Below are positions 34,630-45,029 of a DNA stretch of 64,000 nucleotides, piece by piece; within the stretch, counting starts at the first letter, position 1; each line of letters starts with the position of its first letter. Under the pieces are notes generated by a model that ran no database searches, was not told where the DNA came from, and worked only from the letters and a program-made list of their open reading frames with translations. The position numbers were made by a program, and so were the translations under genes. The stretch is taken from NCBI GenBank assembly GCA_944474755.1, contig OX104112.1, positions 20,734,460 to 20,798,459 on the forward strand. The letters are read 5' to 3'. This DNA comes from Limnoperna fortunei (taxonomy: Eukaryota > Mollusca > Bivalvia > Mytilida > Modiolidae).

Positions 34630-34924
34630 AAAGAAAAAAATTACAAAGAAATACTATATTTTATGGGGAACTTTATTTGTTGGACAACAGACATTAATTG
34701 TGCTGTATTACCAGCTGGTATGAGACCACAATTAATGCCCTTTGCATTTCATTGTCCATGAATATAGTTCCCCATATAGTATTTCTTTGTAATTTTTTAC
34801 TATATTTTATTGGGAACTTTATTTGTTGGACAACAGACATTAATTGTGGTGTCTTACCAGCTGGTATGAGACCACAATTAATGCCCTTTGCATTTTATTG
34901 CCCATGAATATAGTTCCCCATAAA
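34630..34924. mobile_element. palindromic MITE, two tandem copies
   Basis: Copy 1 (about 34630-34799) is a near-palindrome: ATTACAAAGAAATACTATAT and TATGGGGAAC on the left mirror GTTCCCCATATAGTATTTCT and TTGTAAT on the right. An inner pair CATTAATTGTG/CACAATTAATG surrounds the perfect 12-bp palindrome TACCAGCTGGTA. Copy 2 (about 34797-34924) repeats the central 120 bp (TTTATTTGTTGGACAACAGA to ATGAATATAGTTCCCCAT) in direct order. The frame across both copies is not a gene. Confidence 0.72.
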
Positions 34925-34925
34925 A

Positions 34926-35726
34926 TAATGTTCATTGGATGGACCTTTACAAAGTTTGTGTTTTTTATTTTGATTGGTAAACCAATATGGCCGCCACCTC
35001 AAGACTTTGTTTAACATAGGACCCTATGGGGAAAAGGTTTAAAAGGAATTTTTCTCTGAAACCGTTTAACCAATCAAAACAAAATTTACTAGCAATATGT
35101 TTGGATGGTCCTCTATAAAGTTTGTGTTTTTTATGACAATAGGAAATTCAAAATGGCCACCAACACAGGACGTAGTTTAACATAGGACCCTATGGGAAAA
35201 AAAGTTAAAAAGGCTTTTTCTCTGAAACCCGTTTACCAATCGAAACAAAACTTACTAGCAATATTTTTTGGATGGTCCTCTATAAAGTTCATGTTTTTTT
35301 TATGCCAATAGGAAAATTCAAAATTGCCACCACAGCATTACATAGATTAACAGTAGACCCTATGGGAAAAAGTTTTATTAGGTCATCTTTTCTGAAACTG
35401 ATTAACCAATGGAAACAAAACTTACTGACAATATTGTTTGGATGGTCTTCTTTAAAGTTTGTGTTTTTTATTGCCAATTGGATATTCAAAATGGCCACCA
35501 CCACAGGACTTAGTTTAACATAGGACCCTATTGGCAAATAAAAAAGATCTTCAAGATCTTCTCTATACAACCGGTTAACCAATGGAAACAAAACTTTCTA
35601 GTAATATTATTTGGCTGGTCCTATTTAAAATTTATTGAAAATTACAGGACTTACTTTAACATCATGGAAATGCCATCTTTATTTCCTATAAAATCAGGTG
35701 AGCAATACTTACTTAAGAGCCTCTGG
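34926..35726 (+). mobile_element. family A element A7, 5'-truncated
   Basis: Starts at TTCATTGGATGGACCTTTAC directly after the palindromic MITE, with four or five cores, ending CAGGTGAGCAATACTTACTT then AAGAGCCTCTGG; the terminal hairpin is damaged. Confidence 0.68.
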
Positions 35727-36320
35727 TTTGATTAAACTTTACTACTTTTCCTTTATGATTTTCTAATAGGTACATGTACTCAAAAATAAAGCCAGAAAAT
35801 TGAGAAAAACTGTGCCATTGGGCTCAATGGAAAGTGCTTAATTTGTCAAGGAGCTTGCACACCCAATCGAATGGCATTTTGGGGTTTAAAATGGGCTTTT
35901 AAATTGTAAACTGCCAGAAGCCAGGTTTTGGAGACAGAGGCACATGCATGCACAGATTGGCATACATGATACAGTAGGGGATACTTCTTTTTTTTTGAAT
36001 GCTGATTATTCGCATCTGGGCTACAACAGGAAATTGTGAATGTTGGCCATCATGTGTTGGAGCCCCATGGCTTCAACAACAGTAGATTGACCACCCTGCT
36101 CCTTTGTGGTCTTGTATAAATGCTCAAAAGATGGAAAAAAGGGCCTGGTATCATGTTTATCAGCAGGATCTCTTGATAGTTTATTCTTGAGGCAGCCTTA
36201 CTGTTGTGTACAGTTCAGGTCTAGCTGTCCTTTCTCAAACTATGGATTCTTACTGTGTAGATCTTTTTATGTCTTGTGTTCCTGAAGTTTCACAACACTT
36301 GGCTTGAGTGGTTCTTTATA
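35727..36320. other. intergenic DNA, no supported gene
   Basis: No recognised frame; less AT-rich than the surroundings. Confidence 0.4.
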
Positions 36321-36860
36321 TCACTTCAATTCTTGTTTGGTATTCAGATCTTTGTAAGTATTTTTAATGCCATCATCACATTGTGGATATCTCTCTGTAC
36401 TGCCTGTGGACTGTAATATATGAAGCATGTATATCATACTTTCACTATCAACAAATCTCAACGTTCCAGGTACACTCTTCTCTTCTTGTTCTGTTGTCCA
36501 GTTACGTCCTGAATATAGCTGAAATATTGCTTGCTGGACGTTAAACATCAATCAATCAATCTGTTGTCCAGTTGCTGGATTTACCATATGAGGAGTGAAT
36601 TTGAGATGGTATTCATTAGAATCTGCTGGCATCTTTGTCATTCCATGTACATCTAGACTGTGTTCAATAACTTCCAGTCTTGAGTCCATGTGACTGCTTG
36701 AGGTGTTGGCAACTTCATCATGAACTTTAGATCTATAATCATTTCTTCTGAACAAATCATGGGTCTTCCTGTATCTACCAGCAGGTTGAACCTTCCTATT
36801 CTGCAGTCAGACAGACCTTTCTGAGAGGATTGTAACCAGTGGTAAACATTCTCAATACTA
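36321..36860 (-). pseudogene. decayed coding remnant, possibly retroelement-derived
   Basis: Two frames look protein-like. One, 36552 to about 36810, reads NRKVQPAGRYRKTHDLFRRN and continues through HSLDVHGMTKMPADSNEYHL to NPATGQ. After a SINE-B tail insertion (36504-36559) a shifted frame continues as TTEQEEKSVPGTLRFVDSES and ends DLNTKQELK. An overlapping frame at 36700-36885 contains CRIGRFNLLVDTGRPMICSE, whose LVDTG resembles the catalytic block of retroviral-type aspartic proteases. The frames do not join without shifts, so this is not an intact gene, and I do not recognise the family with confidence. Confidence 0.35.
36490..36573 (+). mobile_element. SINE-B 3' fragment with 14-bp target-site duplication
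   Basis: A 56-bp insertion (36504-36559): GTCCTGAATATAGCTGAAAT to CTTGCTGGACGTTAAACATC then AATCAATCAA. It is flanked by TCTGTTGTCCAGTT at 36490-36503 and 36560-36573. The duplication shows that the fragment inserted as a 5'-truncated retroposon. Confidence 0.88.
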
Positions 36861-37366
36861 GGCTTGCTGTTGTATGGTGTAGCCCTACAGAATCAACACA
36901 GAAGTGATGACAGGAACACAGAACGGCAGGTTTTTGGAAGGTTCGATGCCATTGGCGAGTTTTTTATGTCCTACACCAACAACTTAATGCCGTTTGTCGG
37001 ATGAGAGAGTTTAATAGCGTGGTTATTTAAGGATTATTGAATTATTTGAGTTTTGATTTTTAAGAATTTTTTTTTTCTAATTATTATATAATAAAATTCA
37101 CTTTTAAGGTAAAAGGTGAAGGTGGTAGTATCCTTACATGTATTTATTGTACCATGTACGGAGCCTTATTTTTGATTGATAATTTTTTTCATTATTCTTT
37201 ACATGTGTATTTATTTTATTTTATTTATTTATTTTTTATTTTATTTTTTGTTTATATATATTTTATTTGTTTTTATTTTGTTTTGTTTCGAATTTTTTTG
37301 TTATATACATATATGAGCTAACTTTGAACCATGATGTACCATTTAAAAAATTACGTGCATTCCTCT
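36861..37366. other. AT-rich intergenic DNA, no feature seen
   Basis: T-rich low-complexity sequence at about 37160-37310 (TTTATTTTATTTATTTATTT). Confidence 0.45.
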
Positions 37367-37790
37367 GTAGGCACCCGAGACGAGGCTCTTGGTTTACCTT
37401 ACTGAGGAATAGATTAGTTCATGTCAGTTTATTACAGGGATGTTAGAGTAATACACATGTTCCTTAGAAGGTGCCAAAACGAAGCTCTTGGCTTACTTTA
37501 CTCACGAATAGGTTTTTAGCAGCGAGGGGTACTTGAATTTTATGTGTTTTCCTAAGTAGGTGCCTAAGCTCTTGACTTACCTTACGGAGAAATAGGCTGT
37601 ATGAGTAGATTTACTGGAGTGGGGTACTTTAATTAAAAGCATTTTCCTAAATAGGTGCCCGAGACGAAGCTCTTGGCTTACCTGACAGAAGAATAGGTTG
37701 GTAGATTTAGTGGAGTGGGGTACTTTAATTATACGCATTTTCCTAAGTAGGTGCCCGAGACGAAACTCTTGGCTTACCTTTCTTTTGAAG
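37367..37790 (+). repeat. tandem repeat of about 95 bp, 4-5 copies
   Basis: GGTGCCCGAGACGAAGCTCT then TGGCTTACC recurs at about 37374, 37469, 37559, 37655 and 37751, with TAGATTTACTGGAGTGGGGT and ACTTTAATTA between copies. The last two copies are nearly identical; the first two are diverged. It may be the 3' UTR of the LINE remnant on the minus strand. Confidence 0.85.
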
Positions 37791-38285
37791 TCAAAGTAGT
37801 ATTTTTAGGTAAGACGCGACCGTCACAGCGGAAATCTGTTTTATATAATATATGGTGGAGCCAAAGTGAAGTATCTTTAAAGAATCCATCAGGGCTTTCT
37901 CTAATAACATTTTGTATGTGCTGGAGTAGTCATCATAAACAAAACCGAGTGCTCGTTCCTGCACTTTTTCAATTTTTAAAATTTTGTTCTCTGTGCAGAA
38001 GTGCCAAGCCGAAGGGCAAAAGTAAAATTACTGAGGAGAAAAGTATGAAATATAGTTAGTTTACTGAGTCTATCCAAACAGTATCCCAAATGCTTTAAAT
38101 ATTTAAATGCTGTGATGCCTTCTTGCAGATGTTGCTAATATGTACATCATAGTTTAAGGCTTATTTGATTTTTCGAGACCCTCGCGGTGTAGAATTGAGT
38201 ATCTAGATTAGTTTGTGGTAATCTATTTCTGTTATGAAATTAACCAAATGTTTATATACAGATTCTCTGATGTTTATAGGGGTGC

Positions 38286-38640
38286 TTATAATTGTTGTAT
38301 ATCTAATTGATCTATGTTAATTTTCGCCAGTTCTGTTTTAAATTTTTGCCTAGCTGTTTGGTGTTGATCACACTTTATCAGCATATGAGTTATATCCTCC
38401 GGAACATTGCAGGTTTGGCAAAGTGGAGATATATTTCTTACATATTGACCTATTTGCCCTCCCTATAGTGTAGTTCCTAATCAGCTCCTAGCGGCTGCCT
38501 TGAAAGAAATAAGGTTTTTGTCCTACCGTTGGGTTCCAATTATCATACCACGAACCTGTGTGTTCATTCCAAATATTTTGCCATTTCATTTTGTATAATT
38601 TTTTTTATTATGGACTGAAATTCGTTAGAACTCATCGGTA
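38286..38640 (-). pseudogene. non-LTR retrotransposon C-terminal remnant
   Basis: Minus-strand translation gives two frames joined by a +1 shift. The first is WQNIWNEHTGSWYDNWNPTV then GQKPYFFQGSR, a stop, ELIRNYTIGRANRSICKKY. The second is PLCQTCNVPEDITHMLIKCD then QHQTARQKF, ending at a TAA (38286-38288). The C-x2-C-x7-H-x4-C block after the RNase H-like region is the usual C-terminal motif of I/Jockey/CR1-type elements. It has one internal stop and one frameshift. The 95-bp tandem repeats lie downstream on this strand. Confidence 0.6.
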
Positions 38641-39918
38641 ATTCAAAGTCAATTCCGTTTTTAGCTCACCTGGCCAAAGGACATGTGAGCTTATGTCGTC
38701 ATCCGTCAAAATCCGTCGTCCATAAACAATTTAAAAAATCTCATCTGAAACTACTGAACTAATTTGGCTTAAACTTTGCAAGAATGATATATTGCATGTT
38801 TGCAACAAATGATCCACTGTTTGAATGGATCAAATTAAAAACATAGCAACTATTACTAAAAATAGAACATACGGTAAAATCACTTTAAATGACTTATAAC
38901 TCAAAAACTATAAGATAGGAAAATCTGATGGATCTTAGGCTCTTCAGAATAAAAAGTTCTACAAAAGTCTCCATTAGGCCAAAGTTGTCAGATGACCCCT
39001 TTTAGGGGTTATGCCCCTTGAAAGTCAAAAATCACGTTTTGTAGTGTGTTTGCCTTTTATAATGAAAACTATTTCAGATAGATTAAATCTGTATCTTGCT
39101 GAAATGTTCAGATCAAGAAACTACAAAATTCTCCATTGGATCGTAATTGTCAGATGACCCCTTTTAGGGCTTTTGGCCCTTTTAAGGTAAAATATCACGT
39201 TTTTAGCTCACCTGACACGAAGGTGAGCTATATCCATCACGTGGCGTCCTTCGTCGTCCGTCGTCGTCGTCGTTAACTTTTCTTTCAAAATCATTTCCTC
39301 CAAACCCACTGTAGGGATTTCTTTAAACTTTGCACATATTATCAGTAAAAGGTCCTCTACCAAGTTTGCACAAATCATGGCCGCAGACTAACCAACATGG
39401 CCGCCCCAGCTAAAAATAGAACTGGGGGGTACAAATACAGTTTTTGCCTTACAGTTAAAAAAATATAACAGATATAGGGAAATCGAAGAGACTTACCTTC
39501 TTTGTACGATGACCCGTTATAGCAGTTATTGCCCTTTATCTGTCAAAATTTATTATTTTAGCCATTCAGTCCTCAAAATCTTGAAAAGTATTAGAAGTAG
39601 AGAAAAAGTCAGACTTGCTAAATTGTTCCACTCTATGAGAGCTACAAAAATGACTGCAGGGTCAACATTGTCTTATGAATAGTTTAGGAGTTATTCCCCT
39701 TGAACTTTTTTTAATAAATTTAGATTGATTTAAAAAGAATCTTCTCCTCTTAAACCAATGAAAGGACTGCTTTGAAAATTTGCACACATCATCTTTATGA
39801 TGTCTCCTATCAAAATTATGCAAATAATGACAGCTGACCACCAACATGGCTATTGGCTTAAAATAGAACTGGGGGGGGGGGGAGGGAGTGGCGGGTCAAG
39901 ATAGTATTTGGCTTACAG

Positions 39919-40379
39919 TTGACAACGGCTCTGTGAATGAACTTTGACTGAGGGAGAGGAAAATAGTTCTTATTTTGATATTTGACTGCGCCAAACTGTA
40001 GCATAGACAGTGGATTTATTATTCAATGGAATTTTAATATTGGAGCTGTATTTAAAAAGCAGTTTCATATAGAATTTATAAATAAATTTATTCAGATAAT
40101 TTATTAAATGTATTGGGTATTTTTTTATCTGATTGTTCAAAGCCTATTTCTGGACTATTTTATGGGTGTAAGGGAGTTTCCATGAGTACCCTTCGGATTT
40201 TCTAAATTTGCAAAAAATTTTATCTGACATGGCACCCCGAAAATTTAATGTGATATACGTGAAATTATTCCGGTCGTTTTTAGGGGTATCTCATTACTCA
40301 ACGAAACTTGGTGCCTAAGTGAGAGCAAAAAATGTCAATAGTTTCCCCTATACAAAAATAATTAAGAGGCCGTTGTCAA
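39919..40379. mobile_element. candidate MITE with TTGACAACGGC termini
   Basis: TTGACAACGGC (39919) and GCCGTTGTCAA (ending 40379) are perfect 11-bp inverted repeats 461 bp apart. The left one starts exactly where the A1-like core is interrupted. No clear target duplication is visible. Confidence 0.45.
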
Positions 40380-41955
40380 GTTGAAGTGTTGATTTTTTAC
40401 TTTGTTGTCTAAAAGTTTGTATGTCAGTGATATTATTAGTTCAGCCACTGCAGCTATAATGCTGTAACTTTCACTTTATTCTGTCAGATAACAGTAAACA
40501 ATTAAAAAATACATCTTTCTGTCTAAATTTTACTCAAAAACATTATAATTTATGGTTTTAAACAGTAAGTTACATGGCCTTGAATGGCATAAAATTGTCA
40601 GATTTCCTTGTAGACAGAAACAACAAAGAATTTAAGAAAAAATTGCTAAATTACTCAATGGAAAACAGAAGTGAAAACTAATTTAGTTATTAAACACTAT
40701 TGCAACCAAATAAATATAACTTTGAACAAAACCAAAAAAAAAAAAATACCTGTGTGTACTTCAACCCTTTAGAACAGCAAAACATAGCGCATGAGAAATC
40801 TGCGAGAAAAGGTTCTATATGATATTGCTCACAAATATACTTTCAACCAATTCCAAGATACTGTTTACCCAAAAACATGCAAAGCCAGTAAAATATGGTT
40901 TGTATTTTATTTATTTATATCATTAATTTTTGTCTGAAAAACTGATCCAGCAGCAACAGATAGAGTCGGGTCATAATCTAGCACGCACTTTTCCCCCCAA
41001 ACAAATTATGATTGCATGACCATTTCTACAAGATGTATTTAAATCCAGCATTTTTCCTCAAATGCTTAATTTTACCAAGGGGAAACACTTGTAATCAACA
41101 TTCATTTAGCAATTAACAAAATAGACACTAATAAAGTTAAAACCTTGTCAACCAAGGGAGATAATTGTATGCACTGAAGAATGTAAACAAACTATAAAAT
41201 GAAGCTTTTATTGTAAATATATGAAATTAATCCATATTTAAAGAACAAAATTAGAAGATAATAATCCGATTCCTATTTTAGAAATACAATTACAGAAATG
41301 TCTTCATGAGATTACAAAGATAGCTTAAACATTGTTTGTGGGGGGGGGAAGGGTGCACATGTAGATGGAAAAAGCCAGGATATGCGCATATATATATAAA
41401 AGTGACATATCAGTAGGTGGAGTGGTTTCATTTGGTAACCATGGACCTTGTACACAATAAATGCACTTGGTTACTAATTTTAAAAACATGTTTTTTTTTG
41501 CTTTCACCATTTATTTCAAATTCTTGTATTGATGTTTACTTGTTTACAATATGTGGTTACAACATCATAGCATTATGATGTCACAGTTTGCATGATGTCA
41601 TAAAGGGTACTTCAAAACTCCTGGCTGTATAAATCTCTTTTTTAAGAAACTTCTTTGGAAATATTGCTATTAACCTGTTAATAATCAGTTGAATTTTAGT
41701 AAATACAAATGTACACCCATTTCTGAACCATAATTATTTGATTTATATATTGAGTACTGTTTAAGAATGTTTGATTGTGAAATTAATACAAAAATTAGAA
41801 AGTAAATGTAAAAATTTGTTCTAAAAGATAAGTAATGTGCCCATTTTTCTTCTTAAAAAGGTAAAATTTTTATAACTTTGGAATTCAGTATTGATATTAT
41901 TTAAAGATATAGCCTTCCTATGGTTTATTATGACATATATATATGTTGCGAAAGC
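40380..41955. other. AT-rich DNA inside A9, no gene seen
   Basis: Unclassified filler; a G tract (41338-41348) and poly(A/T) runs are present but no supported frame. Confidence 0.4.
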
Positions 41956-42574
41956 GAAAACTTATCATCCAGCTATAGACAATTCCTAATAGGAAAGAAA
42001 AGCTAGATTAAAAGGAAATTTGTCAGGTTCAGGTGAGCGATACAGGCTCTTGGAAGAAAAAAGCTGTTGCTTGTTTAATTTTTCAGCTCAAGAAGCTCTT
42101 TGGACCGTTGTCATATGATAACCCCTTTTAGGGGATTTGCCCCTTTATTTAAATTCAAAAATCATGTTTTCTGCTTATTGTATGAAAACTATTGCAGAGA
42201 AAAGCTGTTGCTTGCTTACAGGTTCAGCTCATTAAATTCATGTTTTTATGCCAATTGGAAATTCAAAATGGCCTCCACCATAGTGGTAAAAAGTTTAAAA
42301 AGTCCTCTTCTCTAAACTGGTTAACCAATGGAAACAAAACTTACTAGCAATCTTGTTTGGATGCTCCTCTATACAGTTTAAAAAGGCCTCTTCTCCTATC
42401 TAAAACTATTCAACCAATTGAAACCAGACAGGAAGATTCATTTAACGATCAAAGATAATATTATTTATGCCAGTAGAAAATTGAAAATAACAGGACTTAG
42501 TTTAAAATCAGGGAAATGACATCTTCATTGCCTGGAAAATCAGGTGTGCGATACAGGCTCTTGAGAGCCTCTCG

Positions 42575-43024
42575 TTTTGTAGGGCAACTTTCCCCATGCT
42601 ATAGCTTTAATATAGACTTTAAATGCTTGTGAAAATGGTTCAGGTCTGACCTATTAATTACATGATACGATAGTACTCTGGAACAGCTCTACTTTGCATC
42701 CCCTTTCTTATTGGTAACTAATAACATTGATTACGATTGTGCGAAAATGTGTGTGCGATCGTATATTCGTCGTTTCAGAAGGTTTTGCATTCTAATTCTT
42801 TGCGTGTCTAATTAAATGAAAATAAACATAAAAGGTAGGGTCATTTCTTAACATAACTGATTATGTTTCAAATGCCGACAGTGTGCAAAATGTTCTATTT
42901 TAAGAATGGAAACGGGTTGCTTTGTCGTTGTGCAGATTTGGAAAAATCGACACAGCGCCATCTATAAAAGTTGTTAACGGCATGTAGAAGTTTTTGTAAA
43001 TAAAATTCAAGTAGTCAAAATTAA
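42575..43024. other. intergenic DNA, no supported gene
   Basis: Contains ACAGCGCCATCTATAAAA at about 42953, a motif also seen at 22552 (ACAGCGCCACCTATAAAA), probably a shared dispersed repeat. Nothing else recognised. Confidence 0.4.
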
Positions 43025-43213
43025 ATATTGAAATCGGTGATTGAAACAAAAAACAATTCTCTGGTTATCTATGTAAACATGGCACTCACCATGTCGCTAC
43101 ATTATTCCAAGATAAAAGCTGACACAATTTTATTTCCGATCCATTTAATTTATTTTACATGTTGACATAGATAACAAGAGAATTGTTTTTTGTTTCAAGC
43201 ACCGATTTCAATA
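43025..43213. repeat. inverted repeat with 57-bp arms
   Basis: The left arm (43025-43081) includes GAAACAAAAAACAATTCTCT and GGTTATCTATGTAAACATG. The right arm (43158-43213) is its near-perfect complement. The spacer is 76 bp. Arms differ by only a few bases, so the structure is recent or maintained. Confidence 0.85.
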
Positions 43214-43540
43214 CTAGTAATCTATTTTTTTCTTGTGTCACAAACACCAAAATATCTGTTTCAATATTTTTTTTTTCAATATTCAATATTATTGGGAGGT
43301 GTTTTATATTTAATTTTATAGCTGGTGATTCTTCTTGAATCATTAATTTTTCTCATTACACGAGTCGAAATTTTGGATGTATTTTGGAAGTTGTATGGTA
43401 CTTTCAGACCACCAAATATCATTTCAAAAGCAAAGGTGGAATTGTTCTTAATTGACTTATGTTATAATGAAAAAGAAGCTGTATTAATTGTGTTTTTGGT
43501 TTGTTCCAGCTTTCCGGATAACAGATGCGCGTGTCCTCCT

Positions 43541-43984
43541 GTCCTAAATTAGTCTCGATCACCTAGACGCATATATAATAGCGCCTGTGATCACCTTGTT
43601 GTAATTTCGCTACCAATAGGTGGAGACAAAACAATGATTCTATTTTTAGGGCCTCATTTTTAGATAGGAAAACCATCTATACTTATAAAATGACGCCACA
43701 GTAAGATTCTCTCTTGATTGTGCATAACAATAATATTTGTTTAATTAATTGATAAAGTAATACCGGTATTTATAAAAATATTAAAATGTAAACTTTGGTA
43801 CAGTTGTTTATACACTTCTTGATATGAACGGAAGTAATATTTCAGACAATAAAAATATCATCCAATCAAAAATTACGCCCAGTTTTGGGCGTAATAATAA
43901 CGAGTTCAATATAGAGATGAATCCAGACGCACAAATGCAATTAAGCGTCTGGATGATCGAGACAAGTCCTAAATAAAATCACGT
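43541..43984. mobile_element. 426-bp DNA transposon with perfect 9-bp TSD
   Basis: Element 43550-43975. Its left end TAGTCTCGATCACCTAGACG matches the inverted right end TTGTCTCGATCATCCAGACG. GTCCTAAAT is duplicated at 43541-43549 and 43976-43984. A further GCGTCTGGATTC-like copy lies just inside the right end. It has no coding capacity. The 9-bp duplication again points to the Mutator-like group, though the termini differ from the element at 23150-25070. Confidence 0.82.
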
Positions 43985-44738
43985 GATACCATAAATCATG
44001 TGCTATAATACATCTCACTATACCTATTTTGAAAACTGCGTGCCGTCTCCACGCAATAGAATAAGAATCTGTGTATCCTACACCAACCACAATAGCATCT
44101 CTCGCACCATGGTTGACGCCATGAGATATATCTCTCGTGGCGGATAACGCTCCAGTACAAACGCACTTCTTTTAATGTAAAATCGTATCAAAAGTGTATA
44201 AATAGACTATATTGAAATAAATAAGATCTCGTGTGTTTTTTAAAAATCTGTTCTTGTTTACAAACAGCAGAAGCAGACGACAACTTTAGTCCCACAGCAC
44301 ATGGTATTGACGTGTGGCAGATGTTATATCTGGGAACCAGTTATGTTCTCTGTGCCGGTGAGGAACGGCGTATTGCTCATAATGTACTTGTTTAAAGTCC
44401 GCATAATGACGAACAGTTGGTGATTCGAGCTTGTGTCAATAAAAACATTAAAGGGTGCATATTTAAATTATGTTCAATTTATTAGATTAGCTTTACTGAA
44501 ATGAACACAGTAAAAGCCGAACATTTGGCATAAATACGACAGTGCACACTATTGCATTTGGGTATCTATAGTTTACCATGGCTACAATATTCACATAATG
44601 TGAAGAGACTCACCAAATATTATAAAGTTTGACTAGATGTACGATGGCCCAGTGCACTAAAGACACCCTATAATTTATATGACCTTGCGTTGGAAATAGC
44701 CTCAATAACCCCACCTTTGAAATTATATTTTTTTAGCT

Positions 44739-44744
44739 TTTATT
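44739..44744 (-). terminator. poly(A) signal of the homeobox gene
   Basis: AATAAA on the minus strand, 205 bp downstream of the stop codon at 44949-44951, in an AT-rich 3' UTR. This is the first perfect AATAAA after the stop that I saw. Confidence 0.55.
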
Positions 44745-44948
44745 TCATTAAAAAAATATGTTATTATATTTTCTTATATTTGTAAGATCTCTGGACCAAT
44801 GGTACAATACCAGTATTAGTCTGAAGCACCAAGAACCAATGAGTCAAGTTAAACTTATAATACAAGTCACAGGAAATCTTAACATTTAACACATGTTTAA
44901 TCAAGCTAGAAATTACATAACTAGGAGACGGACGACGTACGCAAGTCA

Positions 44949-45029
44949 TTATGCACGGGGAACTTTGGCCTGTGGAATTGTTCCTTTTTCAAGTTTCTTT
45001 TGTTTTGATCTTCTGTTTTTAAACCACAT
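44949..45029 (-). CDS. homeobox gene exon 3, recognition helix and stop
   Basis: Acceptor TGATCTTTCCAG before 45029. Encodes MWFKNRRSKQKKLEKGTIPQ, then AKVPRA and a TAA. W48, F49, N51 and R53 are intact and residue 50 is Lys. Too short to show up in a length-filtered frame list; found by searching for the missing helix 3. Confidence 0.85.
   Translation of the reverse strand: MWFKNRRSKQKKLEKGTIPQAKVPRA

Larger units (their letters stand above)
39204..42053 (+). mobile_element. family A element A9, nested in A8, itself interrupted
   Basis: Left end TAGCTCACCTGACACGAAGG then TGAGC, a CGTCGTCCGTCGTCGTCGTC run, then A1-like cores to about 39915. The 3' part returns at about 41960 (GACAATTCCTAATAGGAAAG) and ends CAGGTGAGCGATACAGGCTC then TTGG, with the second hairpin arm deleted. 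The 2 kb between is AT-rich insertion(s), including the MITE at 39919-40379. Confidence 0.58.
38662..42574 (+). mobile_element. family A element A8, split by nested element A9
   Basis: Left end TAGCTCACCTGGCCAAAGGA then CATGTGAGC; two cores (GTCAGATGACCCCTTTTAGG) precede the break at 39203. The same core type resumes at about 42054 (CATATGATAACCCCTTTTAG), and the element ends CAGGTGTGCGATACAGGCTC then TTGAGAGCCTCTCG, with CTCG replacing the usual CTGG. Confidence 0.62.
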
